NCBI GenBank assembly: GCA_965200705.1
Contig: OZ241376.1
Coordinates: 1,054,001-1,118,000, forward strand
Reading direction: 5' to 3'
DNA from: VXMF01 sp965200705
GTDB taxonomy: Bacteria; Acidobacteriota; Terriglobia; Bryobacterales; UBA6623
Length of the DNA: 64,000 nt
Positions within the stretch are counted from its first letter, which is position 1; each line of letters opens with the position of its first letter. A program made the translations under genes and the position numbers. The notes under the pieces were generated by a model. The model saw only the letters and a list, made by a program, of their open reading frames with translations, did no database searches and was not told where the DNA came from. This document shows positions 1 through 8,460 of this stretch, in pieces.

Positions 1-411
1 ACGCTGGGCGGTCGGGTATTGCCGGGATACGGATTCCCTGCAACGGAAGGCGGCCAGCCAATCAAGGTGGCTGGCCCTCCGCCGCCGTGGTCAGCCGACG
101 CCTCCGCTGACAGCATCACCAACCCGTTCGTGGGTGACGCCGTCGCCGAAGCCGAGGCAGTGGGCATTTTCCGTGCTCGCTGCATCGGCTGCCACAGGGG
201 TGCGGGCGGCGCCGGTCCGAACCTGTTTGGTTCGGTGCTAAGCGCGGGTCAGTTCCTGGAGGCCGTCTCCAACGGGGCGACGGGGATGCCGCCTTTCCGG
301 GATCTGCTGGAGCGCGATCAGATTCTCAAGCTGCAGGCGCTCGTCTCGTCCCATGAGCGGCTCCCGGGTGGGGCTGCGCAAGGAGAAGCCGAGGCGGCGC
401 CGGCCCCCTAG
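1..411 (+). CDS. C-terminal part of a c-type cytochrome-domain protein (cut by window edge)
   Basis: The reading frame is open from base 1, so the true start lies outside the window. It carries one haem-attachment motif, CIGCH, in the context ARCIGCHRG, followed by GPNLFG and a likely axial methionine in GATGMPPF. This is the layout of a small class I cytochrome c domain. The tail is rich in Ala, Glu and Pro and ends at the stop. The part upstream of the haem domain is proline-rich and not recognisable. It probably transfers electrons in the periplasm, possibly as the tail of a dehydrogenase. The partner enzyme cannot be named from this fragment. Confidence 0.75.
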   Translation, partial: TLGGRVLPGYGFPATEGGQPIKVAGPPPPWSADASADSITNPFVGDAVAEAEAVGIFRARCIGCHRGAGGAGPNLFGSVLSAGQFLEAVSNGATGMPPFRDLLERDQILKLQALVSSHERLPGGAAQGEAEAAPAP

Positions 412-522
412 GCACCCGGCAAGCCTACATTGCAGCGGCTCGTGGCGCGATTGCCAACCCGCAGACCAGCCGATATCCTGACTGCAGAATCGGTTTTGCC
501 CGTTCTGCGCCAAGGACTCTTC

Positions 523-1098
523 GTGCGATTCGCTTCGATATCCCCCCTGATCCTCGCCCTGCCGCTCGTGCTCTCTGGAGTGACGCGGGACATCGACGGA
601 AACGAGCACATGCTGCCTGCCAGCCCCGACGCGGCAGCCACGATCATGTTCTACGTCACAAACGACTGCCCGATCTCGAATAAGTTCCTGCCAGAGATCG
701 GACGTATCTGCAGGGACTTCTCCGAGGATGGCGTGCGCTGCTTCATGGCATACGTCGATCCCACGATGACTCCAGAGATGATCCGCAGCCATCAGGAGGA
801 ATACAGCGCTTCCCTGCCCGCGATCCTGGACGAACAGCACGAACTTGTGAAGATGGCGGGGGCGACGGTGACTCCTGAGTCCGCCGTCTTCGACCAGAAC
901 GGGGATCTGGTCTATCTGGGACGAGTCGACAACTTCTACGCTGAGCTGGGGAAGCCTCGCCGATTCGCCACGAAGCACGACCTCCGCGACGCGCTGACCG
1001 AGGTACTTGCCGGCAAGGAGGTGTCGGAGCCGCGCACCAAGGCGGTGGGCTGCTTCATACCTTCGCTCGAGTTGATCAGGAAGGCGCAGACCCCCTAG
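523..1098 (+). CDS. Secreted thioredoxin-like (redoxin-fold) protein
   Basis: The gene encodes 191 residues if translation starts at GTG 523, which has an AAGGA about eight bases upstream and opens directly on a signal peptide (ISPLILALPLVLSGV). The frame is also open upstream to TTG 430. The motif NDCPISNKF after the beta-strand IMFYVT is typical of exported redoxin-like proteins in which CPxS replaces the CxxC of thioredoxin. Further thioredoxin-fold landmarks are the TPESAVFD segment (the cis-Pro loop) and LGRVDN. A second Cys near the C-terminus (AVGCFIP) matches related planctomycete and acidobacterial proteins. Its likely role is periplasmic thiol chemistry; the substrate is unknown. 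Confidence 0.7.
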   Translation: MRFASISPLILALPLVLSGVTRDIDGNEHMLPASPDAAATIMFYVTNDCPISNKFLPEIGRICRDFSEDGVRCFMAYVDPTMTPEMIRSHQEEYSASLPAILDEQHELVKMAGATVTPESAVFDQNGDLVYLGRVDNFYAELGKPRRFATKHDLRDALTEVLAGKEVSEPRTKAVGCFIPSLELIRKAQTP

Positions 1099-1716
1099 CT
1101 GTTGCCACCCCTTCGAATCTCGTAGCTGTGCTGGTAGGTCAGCGCAGGCCTAGAGCCTGGATGGCAGTTCACTGAGCGAGCTGGACGATCCAAGGGTCCC
1201 TTGACTCGTGCGTGGCACATGGCATCCCGTTCGAGGAACTTGGCGGCGCCAGCCTGCGGCGGCGCTTCCCGGGCTACCGGCTGCTGGCCCGCATTGATGC
1301 CACGGATCCCGAATCGGTGCATGATGCGATAGCGGAGAATTCGACGGATGGCTGGGCACAACGTCGAAGCGAAGCTCAATGCGACGGAAGCCCGCCTAGC
1401 CGCTCAGATCGAGAACCTGCGCTGGCTCGTTGGGGGCGGCTTCGCCCTGCTCGGCGTCTTCCTCACGCTGTTTCGGCTGTTCGGCTGAAGAGGGCTGGCC
1501 AGAACAGCACCAAGAACGCCCGTGCGGCGGACGTGCAGCTGGCAGCAACCAGCGATCGAGACCGCTCGAGGAAAGCCGCTCTGGCTGGATTCGCCCGCAT
1601 GCGAGGCACTGAGAGCCGCGAGTCGCGCGTCAGCCGACTCTGGCCATCGACCACGCAGATGGTCTCCACCTCACCCACTGAGCAGGGGTGGGGATTGGCG
1701 TCGCAGAAACCGCCCG
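1099..1716. other. Mostly non-coding stretch with one possible small gene
   Basis: Apart from the small membrane protein at 1348-1488, no frame in this 618-base stretch resembles a known protein. A plus-strand frame around 1215-1345 reads like a fragment of coding sequence (for example FEELGGASLRRRFPGYRL) but has no convincing start and no family match. It may be a gene remnant. Confidence 0.4.
1348..1488 (+). CDS. Small single-pass membrane protein (46 aa), hypothetical
   Basis: ATG 1348 opens a 46-residue frame. The first half is a short amphipathic coiled-coil stretch (EAKLNATEARLAAQIENL). The second half is a hydrophobic helix, GGGFALLGVFLTLF, ending in RLFG. The same layout, a short coiled coil plus C-terminal anchor, is common in small phage- or toxin-associated membrane proteins and as the tail of longer coiled-coil proteins. 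It could therefore be an intact small gene or the surviving end of a longer one. No clear ribosome site precedes it. Function unknown. Confidence 0.4.
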   Translation: MAGHNVEAKLNATEARLAAQIENLRWLVGGGFALLGVFLTLFRLFG

Positions 1717-4700
1717 CTACCGCTGGGCTCGCCGAGGCCCCCACTCCGTGGCCTCGAGGAATGCCAGCAGATCCGCCAGTTCGGTGCGTGTCAGCTGATC
1801 GGCAAGGCCGGACGGCATGACGGACACCGTGCCCGGCCGAATCTCCTCGATGTCGGAGCGCGCGAGGCGCATTTGGCTGTCGGCGTCGAGGGCCAGCAGC
1901 AGGTGCGTCGCGGTCTCCTCCAAGGGCACCCCGCTGTGGCTCCCCTCCGCCGTCACCGCGACGACTGGCTCGTAGCTGCGGACGAAGCTGGCGCTCGGGT
2001 AGATCAGGGCCTCGAGCAGGTCGCGACGCTCCCGGATCTGCCCGATGCTCGTCAGGTCCGGGCCGATCCGGCCCCCCTGGTACCCGATGGCGTGGCAGGC
2101 GTTGCAGGCTGTCTCGCTGCTGTTGAACACCGCCTGTCCGCGGACGATGTCGCCCGCGGGCAGCGCAGTCAGCAGCGCGTCGATCCGGGCCGCCTGCTCC
2201 TCCAGGCCGGCCACCTCCCCGGACAGCAGCGCGTCGATCCGGGCGCGCACCTCCGGCGCAAACCCGCGCCCAGCCTGCGCGACAATGTCCACACGCAGGC
2301 TGCTCAGCCCGCCGGCGCGCGACAGACCCTCCGCGAAGCGCGCTCCAACCTCGCCGTCGTCGGTCTGGCCGAACGCCTGCACGACCAGTGGCAGCTCCAG
2401 CGGTCCGGCCGCCGGCAGGACCGCGGCCAGAGCCAGCAACTGTCCGCGGTCCAGCTCGGCCCGGGCGAGCGCTCGTGCCGCGGCGCCCCGCGCACGCACC
2501 GGCCGCGCCGGCGGCACCTGCTCCAGCGCGAGGCCGAACAGCGCGGCGTCCAGCGCCGCCGACCAAACCGCCGCGTCCAGGGCGCGGACACGGGTTTCCC
2601 CATCGACCGACCGGTCGCGCGCCAGTCCGAGCAGCGCCGCGTCGAGCACAGGCAGTCCCTGCTCCGGCCTGGGCAGGCTCCGCGCCGCGAGGATGGCCCG
2701 CTCCCGCGTGCCTGCCTGCCCCAGCGCAGTGGCAACGGCTGCCTCCCAGCCCTCCGGCAGGTCCTTCCCGCCGACCGCCGCCATCGCGGCGAGCGCCGCG
2801 TTGCGGCCGCCCACCGACCCGTCGCCCTCAGCCGTCCGGGCCAGCAGCGCCTCCACCGCCGGACTGCCCGCGAACGCCGCCAGCTGCTCCGACAGCGCCT
2901 CCGCGTCCCGCACCGGGCTCTCCTTCAGACGCCGCTCGAGATGCCCGGCCAAGTGGCCGCCCCATTCGGGATGCCGGGCCGCGATCCAGTGAGACGCCTC
3001 CGCGACCAGGGGCTCCCGGGAGTCCAGCAGCGGCACGACCGTGGCCGGCCCGAGCGCCGCCGGCTCCATCTGGTCCAGCGCGATCAGGGCCGCCCGCCGG
3101 GTCTGCGGCGACGCCGCCCGCAGGCCCCGCCGCGTGGCATCCGGCTCCCCGATCTCGATCAGGGCGTAGACCAGCGAGTGCGTCAGCACCGGATCGTCCG
3201 TCGCCGCGGCGGCCTCCAGCAGCGCCTCCACCGCCCCCGCCTCGCCGATCCGGCCGAGACCCTCGGCCGCGGACCGCCGGACCGCCTCCGAGGCGTCCCC
3301 CAGCAGCGCCGTCAGCGCCCCGGCCGCCTGCGCGTCCCGGTGCAGCGCAGCCGAAAGCGCAGCCGTCTGTCGCACGCTCGCCGACCCGTCCGCCAGGGCC
3401 GTCCGCACCGCCTCCCGCGCCGCAGCGGACTCGATCCGCGTCAGCGCCCACACCGCGTTGCGGCGGGTCTCCACCGAGGCGCCCCCAGCCAGCGCCCCCG
3501 CCAAGGCGTCGACCGCGGCCTCCGTGGCCAGCTCGCGGACCGCGCGCCGCCGCACCGCCGGGCGCGCGTCGTCCAGGAGCCCCACCAGCGCCCCCGGTCC
3601 CGCCGCACCCCAGTCCAGGCCCCGCCCGCGAGGGTCCCGCACCCGCTCCGCACCCGTCCGCCGCACCCGGTAGATGGCCCCCAGCACGTCCGGCTTCGTC
3701 AGCTGCGCCGTCGGGCAGCACAGCTTGTACCACGCCCCCGTGTCCACCACCAGCAGGCTCCCGTCCGCGTCCTCCAGCACGTCCGTCGGATGGAAGTCCC
3801 GGCTCCCCGCCACCAGGAAGTCCTCGTCCTCCGTCACGAACGTCGCCCCGCTCGGCACCAGCCGGTGCGCCGTCACCCGGCCCTGGTTGAACGACGTCAC
3901 GAACAGCCGCCCCACGTGCTCCCGGCCGAACGCCCCCGACTCGTACCGCGCCAGCCCGACCGGCGCCGCCCCGCCCATGTGGGTCATCACGGAGAGGTAG
4001 CCCCCCGTCATCGGATGCCCGTCGGTCACGCCGTGGACCTTTCCGTAGACGCCGCCGTAGACCGCGTGCACCATCCCGTCGCGTTGGCCGACCTGGGGAT
4101 GGACCAGAAAGGTCGCCGTGAGCAGCCTCTCGCCCTCGGGCGTGAACGCGACCTCCACCGGGTTGTCCATGCCGCCCGTCAGGACCGGCTCGACGAGACC
4201 GCCCCCGGCCCGTCGGCGGAAGACATGCGCCGCCCGCGTCACGAACCGCCTGCCGCCCGGCCGTTCGTGCGTCTGCTCCGCGAACGCGCCCTTCGTCCAG
4301 TAGATCCAGCCGTCCGGACCGAGATACGGACCGTGCAGGTCGTTGGCGCAGTTCGTCAGGGTCTGCCCCTCGAACCACTCCTCCCGCTCGTCCGCCACCC
4401 CGTCCCCGTCCGTGTCGGTCAGCTTCCAGATGCTCGGCGGCGCCGCCACGTAGACCGACCCGTCGTGCCACAGCACGCCCTCCGGCAGCATCATCCGGTC
4501 CGCGAACACCGTCCGCCGGTCGTACCGCCCGTCCCCGTCCGTGTCCTCCAGCCGCAGGATGCTGTGCGGTCGCTCGGCCAGCTGCCGCTGCACCGCGTCG
4601 TTCGACCCGGACGACTCGGCCACGTACAGATGGCCCTCCTCGTCCGCCGCGATGACCATCGGCCGCTCCACCAGCGGCGGGCCCGCCGCGACCTCGATCG

Positions 4701-4806
4701 CGAACCCGTCGGGCACCGTGATCCCCCCGGCGGGGTCCGTGCCGAGCGAGCCACAGCCGAGCAGCAGGGCGCACAGCGCAGGCGGGAGGGCGACGGCGAG
4801 TCTCAT
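1717..4806 (-). CDS. PVC-type membrane-bound dehydrogenase / HEAT-repeat / haem-binding lipoprotein
   Basis: The product is 1029 residues. The N-terminus is a lipoprotein signal with lipobox LLLGC. Residues of about 30-390 form a six-bladed propeller of the PVC-type dehydrogenase family, with FAIEVAAGPPL at its start, two DTDGDG calcium-like loops, and a Cys-rich YKLCCP stretch near its end. Residues of about 400-840 are Ala/Leu-rich HEAT-like repeats (for example DASEAVRRSAAEGLGRIGE). The last 130 residues hold a haem site, CNACH, near residue 905, in the typical C-terminal context GRIGPDLTSIG. The role is inferred as an outer-surface or periplasmic oxidation of sugar- or alcohol-like substrates; the substrate is not known. 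Base composition is visibly more GC-rich than in most neighbours. Confidence 0.9.
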   Translation of the reverse strand: MRLAVALPPALCALLLGCGSLGTDPAGGITVPDGFAIEVAAGPPLVERPMVIAADEEGHLYVAESSGSNDAVQRQLAERPHSILRLEDTDGDGRYDRRTVFADRMMLPEGVLWHDGSVYVAAPPSIWKLTDTDGDGVADEREEWFEGQTLTNCANDLHGPYLGPDGWIYWTKGAFAEQTHERPGGRRFVTRAAHVFRRRAGGGLVEPVLTGGMDNPVEVAFTPEGERLLTATFLVHPQVGQRDGMVHAVYGGVYGKVHGVTDGHPMTGGYLSVMTHMGGAAPVGLARYESGAFGREHVGRLFVTSFNQGRVTAHRLVPSGATFVTEDEDFLVAGSRDFHPTDVLEDADGSLLVVDTGAWYKLCCPTAQLTKPDVLGAIYRVRRTGAERVRDPRGRGLDWGAAGPGALVGLLDDARPAVRRRAVRELATEAAVDALAGALAGGASVETRRNAVWALTRIESAAAREAVRTALADGSASVRQTAALSAALHRDAQAAGALTALLGDASEAVRRSAAEGLGRIGEAGAVEALLEAAAATDDPVLTHSLVYALIEIGEPDATRRGLRAASPQTRRAALIALDQMEPAALGPATVVPLLDSREPLVAEASHWIAARHPEWGGHLAGHLERRLKESPVRDAEALSEQLAAFAGSPAVEALLARTAEGDGSVGGRNAALAAMAAVGGKDLPEGWEAAVATALGQAGTRERAILAARSLPRPEQGLPVLDAALLGLARDRSVDGETRVRALDAAVWSAALDAALFGLALEQVPPARPVRARGAAARALARAELDRGQLLALAAVLPAAGPLELPLVVQAFGQTDDGEVGARFAEGLSRAGGLSSLRVDIVAQAGRGFAPEVRARIDALLSGEVAGLEEQAARIDALLTALPAGDIVRGQAVFNSSETACNACHAIGYQGGRIGPDLTSIGQIRERRDLLEALIYPSASFVRSYEPVVAVTAEGSHSGVPLEETATHLLLALDADSQMRLARSDIEEIRPGTVSVMPSGLADQLTRTELADLLAFLEATEWGPRRAQR

Positions 4807-4970
4807 GGACGGACCTCTGACCGGACGGCGGAGCGCATCGCGGATGGCCGCGCCGCGCCGGGCCCCGGAACGTACGCTACATCAACAGCCCGTGGCCCCG
4901 CCAGTCAAGCGCGTTCCCGGGCCTGTCCGCGGCCAGGCCAAAGTGGCAGGCCCGGTGCGCGGGACGGGCG

Positions 4971-5417
4971 TCAGGCGCCCGTCGAGCCGAACCCGCCCTG
5001 TCCGCGGGCACTGCCCTCCAGCGTCTCCTCCAGCTGCCACTCCACCGCGGCGTAGCCGGCGACCACGAGCTGCGCGACGCGGTCGCCCGCACGGACGGCG
5101 TAGGGCTGCTTGCCGAGGTTCACGAGCAGCACCCGGACCTCCCCGCGATAGCCAGGGTCGATCGTGCCCGGACTGTTGAGCAGCGTCACGCCGTGCCGAA
5201 CCGCCAAACCGCTGCGCGGCCGCACCTGCCCCTCCAGGCCGGGCGGCAGCTCGACGCAGATGCCCGTCCGCACCGCGCACCACTCGCCCGGCCGAATCAC
5301 AGCCGCCTCCCCCGCGAACAGGTCCATGCCCGCGTCCTCGCGAGGACCATGGGCGTAGCGCGGCACCACGGCCCCGTCGAGGACCTTGCGATACCGGACG
5401 ACCTGGCTTGCCCACAT
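4971..5417 (-). CDS. dut: dUTP diphosphatase
   Basis: The enzyme hydrolyses dUTP to dUMP and pyrophosphate, keeping uracil out of DNA and supplying dUMP for thymidylate synthesis. All five trimeric dUTPase motifs are present in order: DAGMDLFA, RPRSGLAVRHG, GTIDPGYRGEV, RAGDRVAQLVV and the C-terminal GQGGFGSTG arm. The length of 148 residues is normal for the bacterial trimeric type. The start at 5417 gives a short extra N-terminus (MWASQ) before the family's usual beginning, so a GTG a few codons in is possible. It shares orientation and the very high GC content with the dehydrogenase gene 164 bases downstream. Confidence 0.95.
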   Translation of the reverse strand: MWASQVVRYRKVLDGAVVPRYAHGPREDAGMDLFAGEAAVIRPGEWCAVRTGICVELPPGLEGQVRPRSGLAVRHGVTLLNSPGTIDPGYRGEVRVLLVNLGKQPYAVRAGDRVAQLVVAGYAAVEWQLEETLEGSARGQGGFGSTGA

Positions 5418-5565
5418 CGGAGACCGGCCAAGTTACCACGGCCTATTGAGGATCTCGAACAGGTCCCGTCGAGTGGTGGGCAAGGCCAGCCGCGCCTCGT
5501 GGTCACGAACCTGCCCGCGACTGGGTGCGGACCACAGATGGTGCACAAGGGACGCTACTACGGCA

Positions 5566-5605
5566 GCACGCTCGGAGGAACCTCGCGTTCCGGACCGAGT
5601 CGTGC
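5566..5605. promoter_or_regulatory. Long composite stem-loop in the dut / DUF1501 intergenic region
   Basis: Arms 5566-5575 and 5595-5605 (GCACG+CTCGG against CCGAG+CGTGC, one bulged T) enclose a further GGAAC/GTTCC stem at 5577-5581 and 5587-5591. This gives about 15 paired bases around a five-base loop. An outer GGTGCAC/GTGCACC pair (5540-5546, 5602-5608) could compete with it. There is no T-run on either side, so it is not a classical terminator. It could be a leader structure for the DUF1501 gene or the remnant of a mobile element. The rest of 5418-5740 shows no gene. Confidence 0.4.
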
Positions 5606-5740
5606 ACCACCGCCCGCGATTCTGCGAATGGCTCACCCTTTCAGTTCAACGCGACGTATCGCTGTCAGGGGCGTGGAGCTGGACTACGACACCCAAGGCC
5701 GTTCCTAGAATTAGGTTATATTGTGCCTGAAGGTCGATCG

Positions 5741-7189
5741 ATGATCGATTCCCGACTGCATCCGCGACCGCGCCCTCCCCTCTCCCGGCGGGAGATGCTG
5801 CGCAACACCTCGACAGGCTTCGGCACGCTGGCACTGGCCGGCCTGATGTCTGATCCGGCTTACGGCGCTGTGGCTCCAGAGGTTCCGACGCGGGCCCCGC
5901 ACTTCGAGCCGAAGGTCAAGCACGTGATCTTCTGCTACATGTCGGGCGGCCTCTCACACATCGACTCGTTCGATCCCAAGCCCCGGCTGGCCAAGGAAGC
6001 CGGCCAGCCGATGCCCTTCGAGACGGCGCGGACGATGTTCAACCAAGACGGCAACATCATGCCGTCCCCCTGGGACTTCCACCACTCCGGCAAATCCGGC
6101 ATTCCAGTCAGCGACCTGTTCCCGCACATCAGCACGCAGATCGACGATGTCGCGCTGATTCGCTCCATGACCGCCAAGTTCATGGAGCACGCTCAGGGCA
6201 ACTTCTACTTCCACAGTGGCCAGCCCTTCACCGGATTCCCTTCAATGGGCGCGTGGGTGAACTACGGTCTCGGCACCGAGTCGAGGGAGCTGCCGGGCTT
6301 CGTGGTGATCGGCACCGGTGGAATACCGCTCGGCGGCATCAATGTGTTCAGCAGCGGGTTCCTGCCCGCCGAGTTTCAAGGCTCGATGCTGTACCCGGGC
6401 AGCGAGGAGCCGCTCGCGAACATCAAGCCCAGAGAGGAAGACGTCAAGCAGCGGCGACGCCTCGACTTCGTGCGGTCGCTGGACCGTATATACCTCGAGC
6501 GCACGTCCGGCAACAATCAGGTCGAGGCTGCGATCAAGAACTACGAGACTGCGTACTTCATGCAGTCGGCGGTTCCAGAACTGGTCGACATCCGTGGCGA
6601 GAGCGAGGCCACCCGAAAGCTCTACGGCATCGACTCAACCTTCCCACCCAAGCGCAACTACGCCATGCAGTGTCTGATCGCCCGTCGGCTCGTCGAGCGT
6701 GGCGTGCGTTTCGTCGAGCTGACGATGGTCGACGGCAGCAAGCGAGGCACGGGCAATTCGTCCAATCCCTGGGACCAGCACACCGACCTGATCAAGGGAC
6801 ACACCCGCAACGCCTATTCGGTGGACCAGCCGGTGGCGGCCCTGCTGCAGGACCTGAAGGCCCGCGGACTTTTCGACAGCACGCTGGTGATCTTCTCGGG
6901 CGAGTTTGGCCGCACCCCGTTCGTGCAGGGCACGAACGGCCGCGATCACAACCCATTCGGGTTCAGCCTGTGGCTGGCGGGAGGCGGCGTGAAGGGCGGG
7001 ACGGTCTACGGCGCCACGGACGAGTACGGCTACCACGCCATCGAAGGCATCCGCACCGTCCACGACCTGCACGCGACCGTGCTGCATCTTCTCGGCATCG
7101 ATCACACCAAGCTGGCGTTCCGATTCGGCGGAAGAGACTTCCGGCTGACCGACGTGCACGGTCACGTGATCAACGAAGTCCTCGCATGA
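5741..7189 (+). CDS. DUF1501 family Tat-exported protein
   Basis: The product is 482 residues from ATG 5741, preceded by GAAGG at a good distance; an open frame upstream of this ATG has no family similarity. A twin-arginine signal (SRREMLRNTSTGFGTLALAG) sends it folded to the periplasm. The body matches DUF1501, an alkaline-phosphatase/sulfatase-fold family abundant in Planctomycetes and Acidobacteria. Landmarks are FCYMSGGLSHIDSFDPKP near the start, then VIFSGEFGRTPFVQ and GRDHNPFGFSLWLAGGG. DUF1501 genes are usually paired with a DUF1549/DUF1553 cytochrome-like gene; here that partner is missing. A 31-codon frame (7186-7281) overlaps its stop by ATGA but has no recognisable content. Confidence 0.88.
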   Translation: MIDSRLHPRPRPPLSRREMLRNTSTGFGTLALAGLMSDPAYGAVAPEVPTRAPHFEPKVKHVIFCYMSGGLSHIDSFDPKPRLAKEAGQPMPFETARTMFNQDGNIMPSPWDFHHSGKSGIPVSDLFPHISTQIDDVALIRSMTAKFMEHAQGNFYFHSGQPFTGFPSMGAWVNYGLGTESRELPGFVVIGTGGIPLGGINVFSSGFLPAEFQGSMLYPGSEEPLANIKPREEDVKQRRRLDFVRSLDRIYLERTSGNNQVEAAIKNYETAYFMQSAVPELVDIRGESEATRKLYGIDSTFPPKRNYAMQCLIARRLVERGVRFVELTMVDGSKRGTGNSSNPWDQHTDLIKGHTRNAYSVDQPVAALLQDLKARGLFDSTLVIFSGEFGRTPFVQGTNGRDHNPFGFSLWLAGGGVKGGTVYGATDEYGYHAIEGIRTVHDLHATVLHLLGIDHTKLAFRFGGRDFRLTDVHGHVINEVLA

Positions 7190-7377
7190 GCGAAGAGCTT
7201 CTCGCAGCTGCAGACCCCACCACCAGGCTGCCGTCAGGACAAGTGCCCTCAGCCTCTGGGCGGACGAGTCTTCATCTGTGATTCAGGCGACCCCTGTGGC
7301 CAAGGCGGAGCGCTGGCTGGGGAAGATGCTCACGCGGCGCACCCCATTCATGTCTGCGTGACGGTCGTGTGCGCCGC

Positions 7378-7398
7378 TCGCGTCCCAATGGGACGCGA
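7378..7398. promoter_or_regulatory. Perfect 9-bp hairpin in the phoH leader
   Basis: TCGCGTCCC (7378-7386) and GGGACGCGA (7390-7398) pair perfectly around the three-base loop AAT. The hairpin ends 17 bases before the AGGAGG ribosome site of phoH. No T-run follows, so it is more likely an mRNA leader element or stabiliser than an intrinsic terminator. The remainder of 7190-7434 holds no recognisable gene. Confidence 0.45.
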
Positions 7399-7434
7399 AG
7401 TGATCTTCCCGACAAAGGAGGAACAAGCATTCCA

Positions 7435-8460
7435 TTGAGCAAAGTATCCATCGACCTCAGCTACGGCATTGAGTCACTTTTCGGGACAAGGGACGAGAAC
7501 CTGCGCCTGCTCGAGAACTCGCTCGGCGTGACCGCCAACCTGTCGGCCGAGACCCTCGAAATCGAAGGCGACGAGAATCGCGTGCGCTGGGCCGACGACA
7601 TCATCGCGGACTATCTCAAGCTCCTCAGCGAAGGTCACCGGTTCACGAACGGAGACATGCACAACTTCCTTCGCGTCGCGGTGTCCGACCAGGCCATCAG
7701 CTTCAAGGGTCTTGTGGAGAACAGTCGGCAGAGGGTCTGTGGTCGGAAGTCCATCACGCCGCGAAGCCTGAACCAACTTCGCTATTTCGAGGCGATGGAC
7801 GCTTCCGACATGGTGTTCGGCATCGGTCCGGCCGGCACGGGGAAGACCTATCTTGCCGTGGCCTACGCGATCTGGGCGCTGCTGGCCAAGCAGGTTCGGC
7901 GGATCGTCCTCGCTCGACCGGCGGTTGAGGCTGGCGAACGGCTGGGGTTCCTGCCGGGAACGGTGCAGCAGAAGGTGGACCCCTACCTGCGGCCCCTGTA
8001 CGACGCGCTGCAGGACATGCTCGATGCGGAACGTGTGGAGCGGAACCTCGCCAATGGGACGATCGAGGTCGCGCCGCTCGCGTTCATGCGGGGACGCTCC
8101 CTCAATGAGAGCTTCATCATCCTGGATGAGGCCCAGAACGCCACCGCCCAGCAGATGAAGATGTTCATCACGCGGCCGGGGTTCGGGTCGAAGGCGGTCA
8201 TCACCGGCGACATCACACAGATCGACCTGCCTTCGGGCAAGCGCAGCGGTTTGCTGGAGGCAGTGGACATCCTGTCCGATGTCGAGGGCGTCCGGTTCGT
8301 CGAGTTCGACGAGCGCGATGTCGTGCGCCACGGCCTGGTCCAGCGCATCATCCGCGCCTACGACAGATATAATTCGAATCGGTTCAAGCCTACGCCCTCC
8401 AATCTTGGAGAGGTTGCCGAGGGGAGGCCTGACAACGTCGATGAACGACGACGAGCCTGA
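7435..8460 (+). CDS. phoH: PhoH-family ATPase
   Basis: This cytosolic P-loop ATPase, about 341 residues, is found beside ybeY in many genomes and is linked to RNA metabolism. Walker A is GPAGTGKTYLA, Walker B is FIILDEAQN, and the conserved RIVLARPAVEAGERLGFLPG block follows. The start is uncertain. A strong AGGAGG (7416-7421) lies seven bases from ATT 7429 and thirteen from TTG 7435; there is no ATG nearby. I give TTG, but ATT is better spaced. The gene is first in a compact operon and its end overlaps ybeY by 20 bases. Family position ITRPGFGSK has Pro where Ile is usual. Confidence 0.92.
   Translation: MSKVSIDLSYGIESLFGTRDENLRLLENSLGVTANLSAETLEIEGDENRVRWADDIIADYLKLLSEGHRFTNGDMHNFLRVAVSDQAISFKGLVENSRQRVCGRKSITPRSLNQLRYFEAMDASDMVFGIGPAGTGKTYLAVAYAIWALLAKQVRRIVLARPAVEAGERLGFLPGTVQQKVDPYLRPLYDALQDMLDAERVERNLANGTIEVAPLAFMRGRSLNESFIILDEAQNATAQQMKMFITRPGFGSKAVITGDITQIDLPSGKRSGLLEAVDILSDVEGVRFVEFDERDVVRHGLVQRIIRAYDRYNSNRFKPTPSNLGEVAEGRPDNVDERRRA

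Noticed and set aside
2388..3890. A 500-codon proline-rich plus-strand frame
   Set aside because: Same cause as above; composition is a mirror of HEAT-repeat codons on the other strand.
1522..5055. A 1177-codon open frame on the plus strand opposite the PVC-type dehydrogenase and dut
   Set aside because: The translation is Arg/Gln/Pro/Ala-rich with no domains, and the minus strand encodes clear families over the same bases. High GC removes stop codons in the other frames.
5525..5740. N-terminal extension of the DUF1501 frame
   Set aside because: It would bury the twin-arginine signal 70 residues inside the protein and has no family similarity.
7186..7281. 31-codon gene coupled to the DUF1501 stop
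   Set aside because: The ATGA overlap is suggestive, but the peptide has no recognisable content and no conserved neighbour to support it.
8368..8377. ATATAATTCG near the phoH end as a promoter for ybeY
   Set aside because: No acceptable -35 element upstream, and the overlap of the genes points to one transcript.
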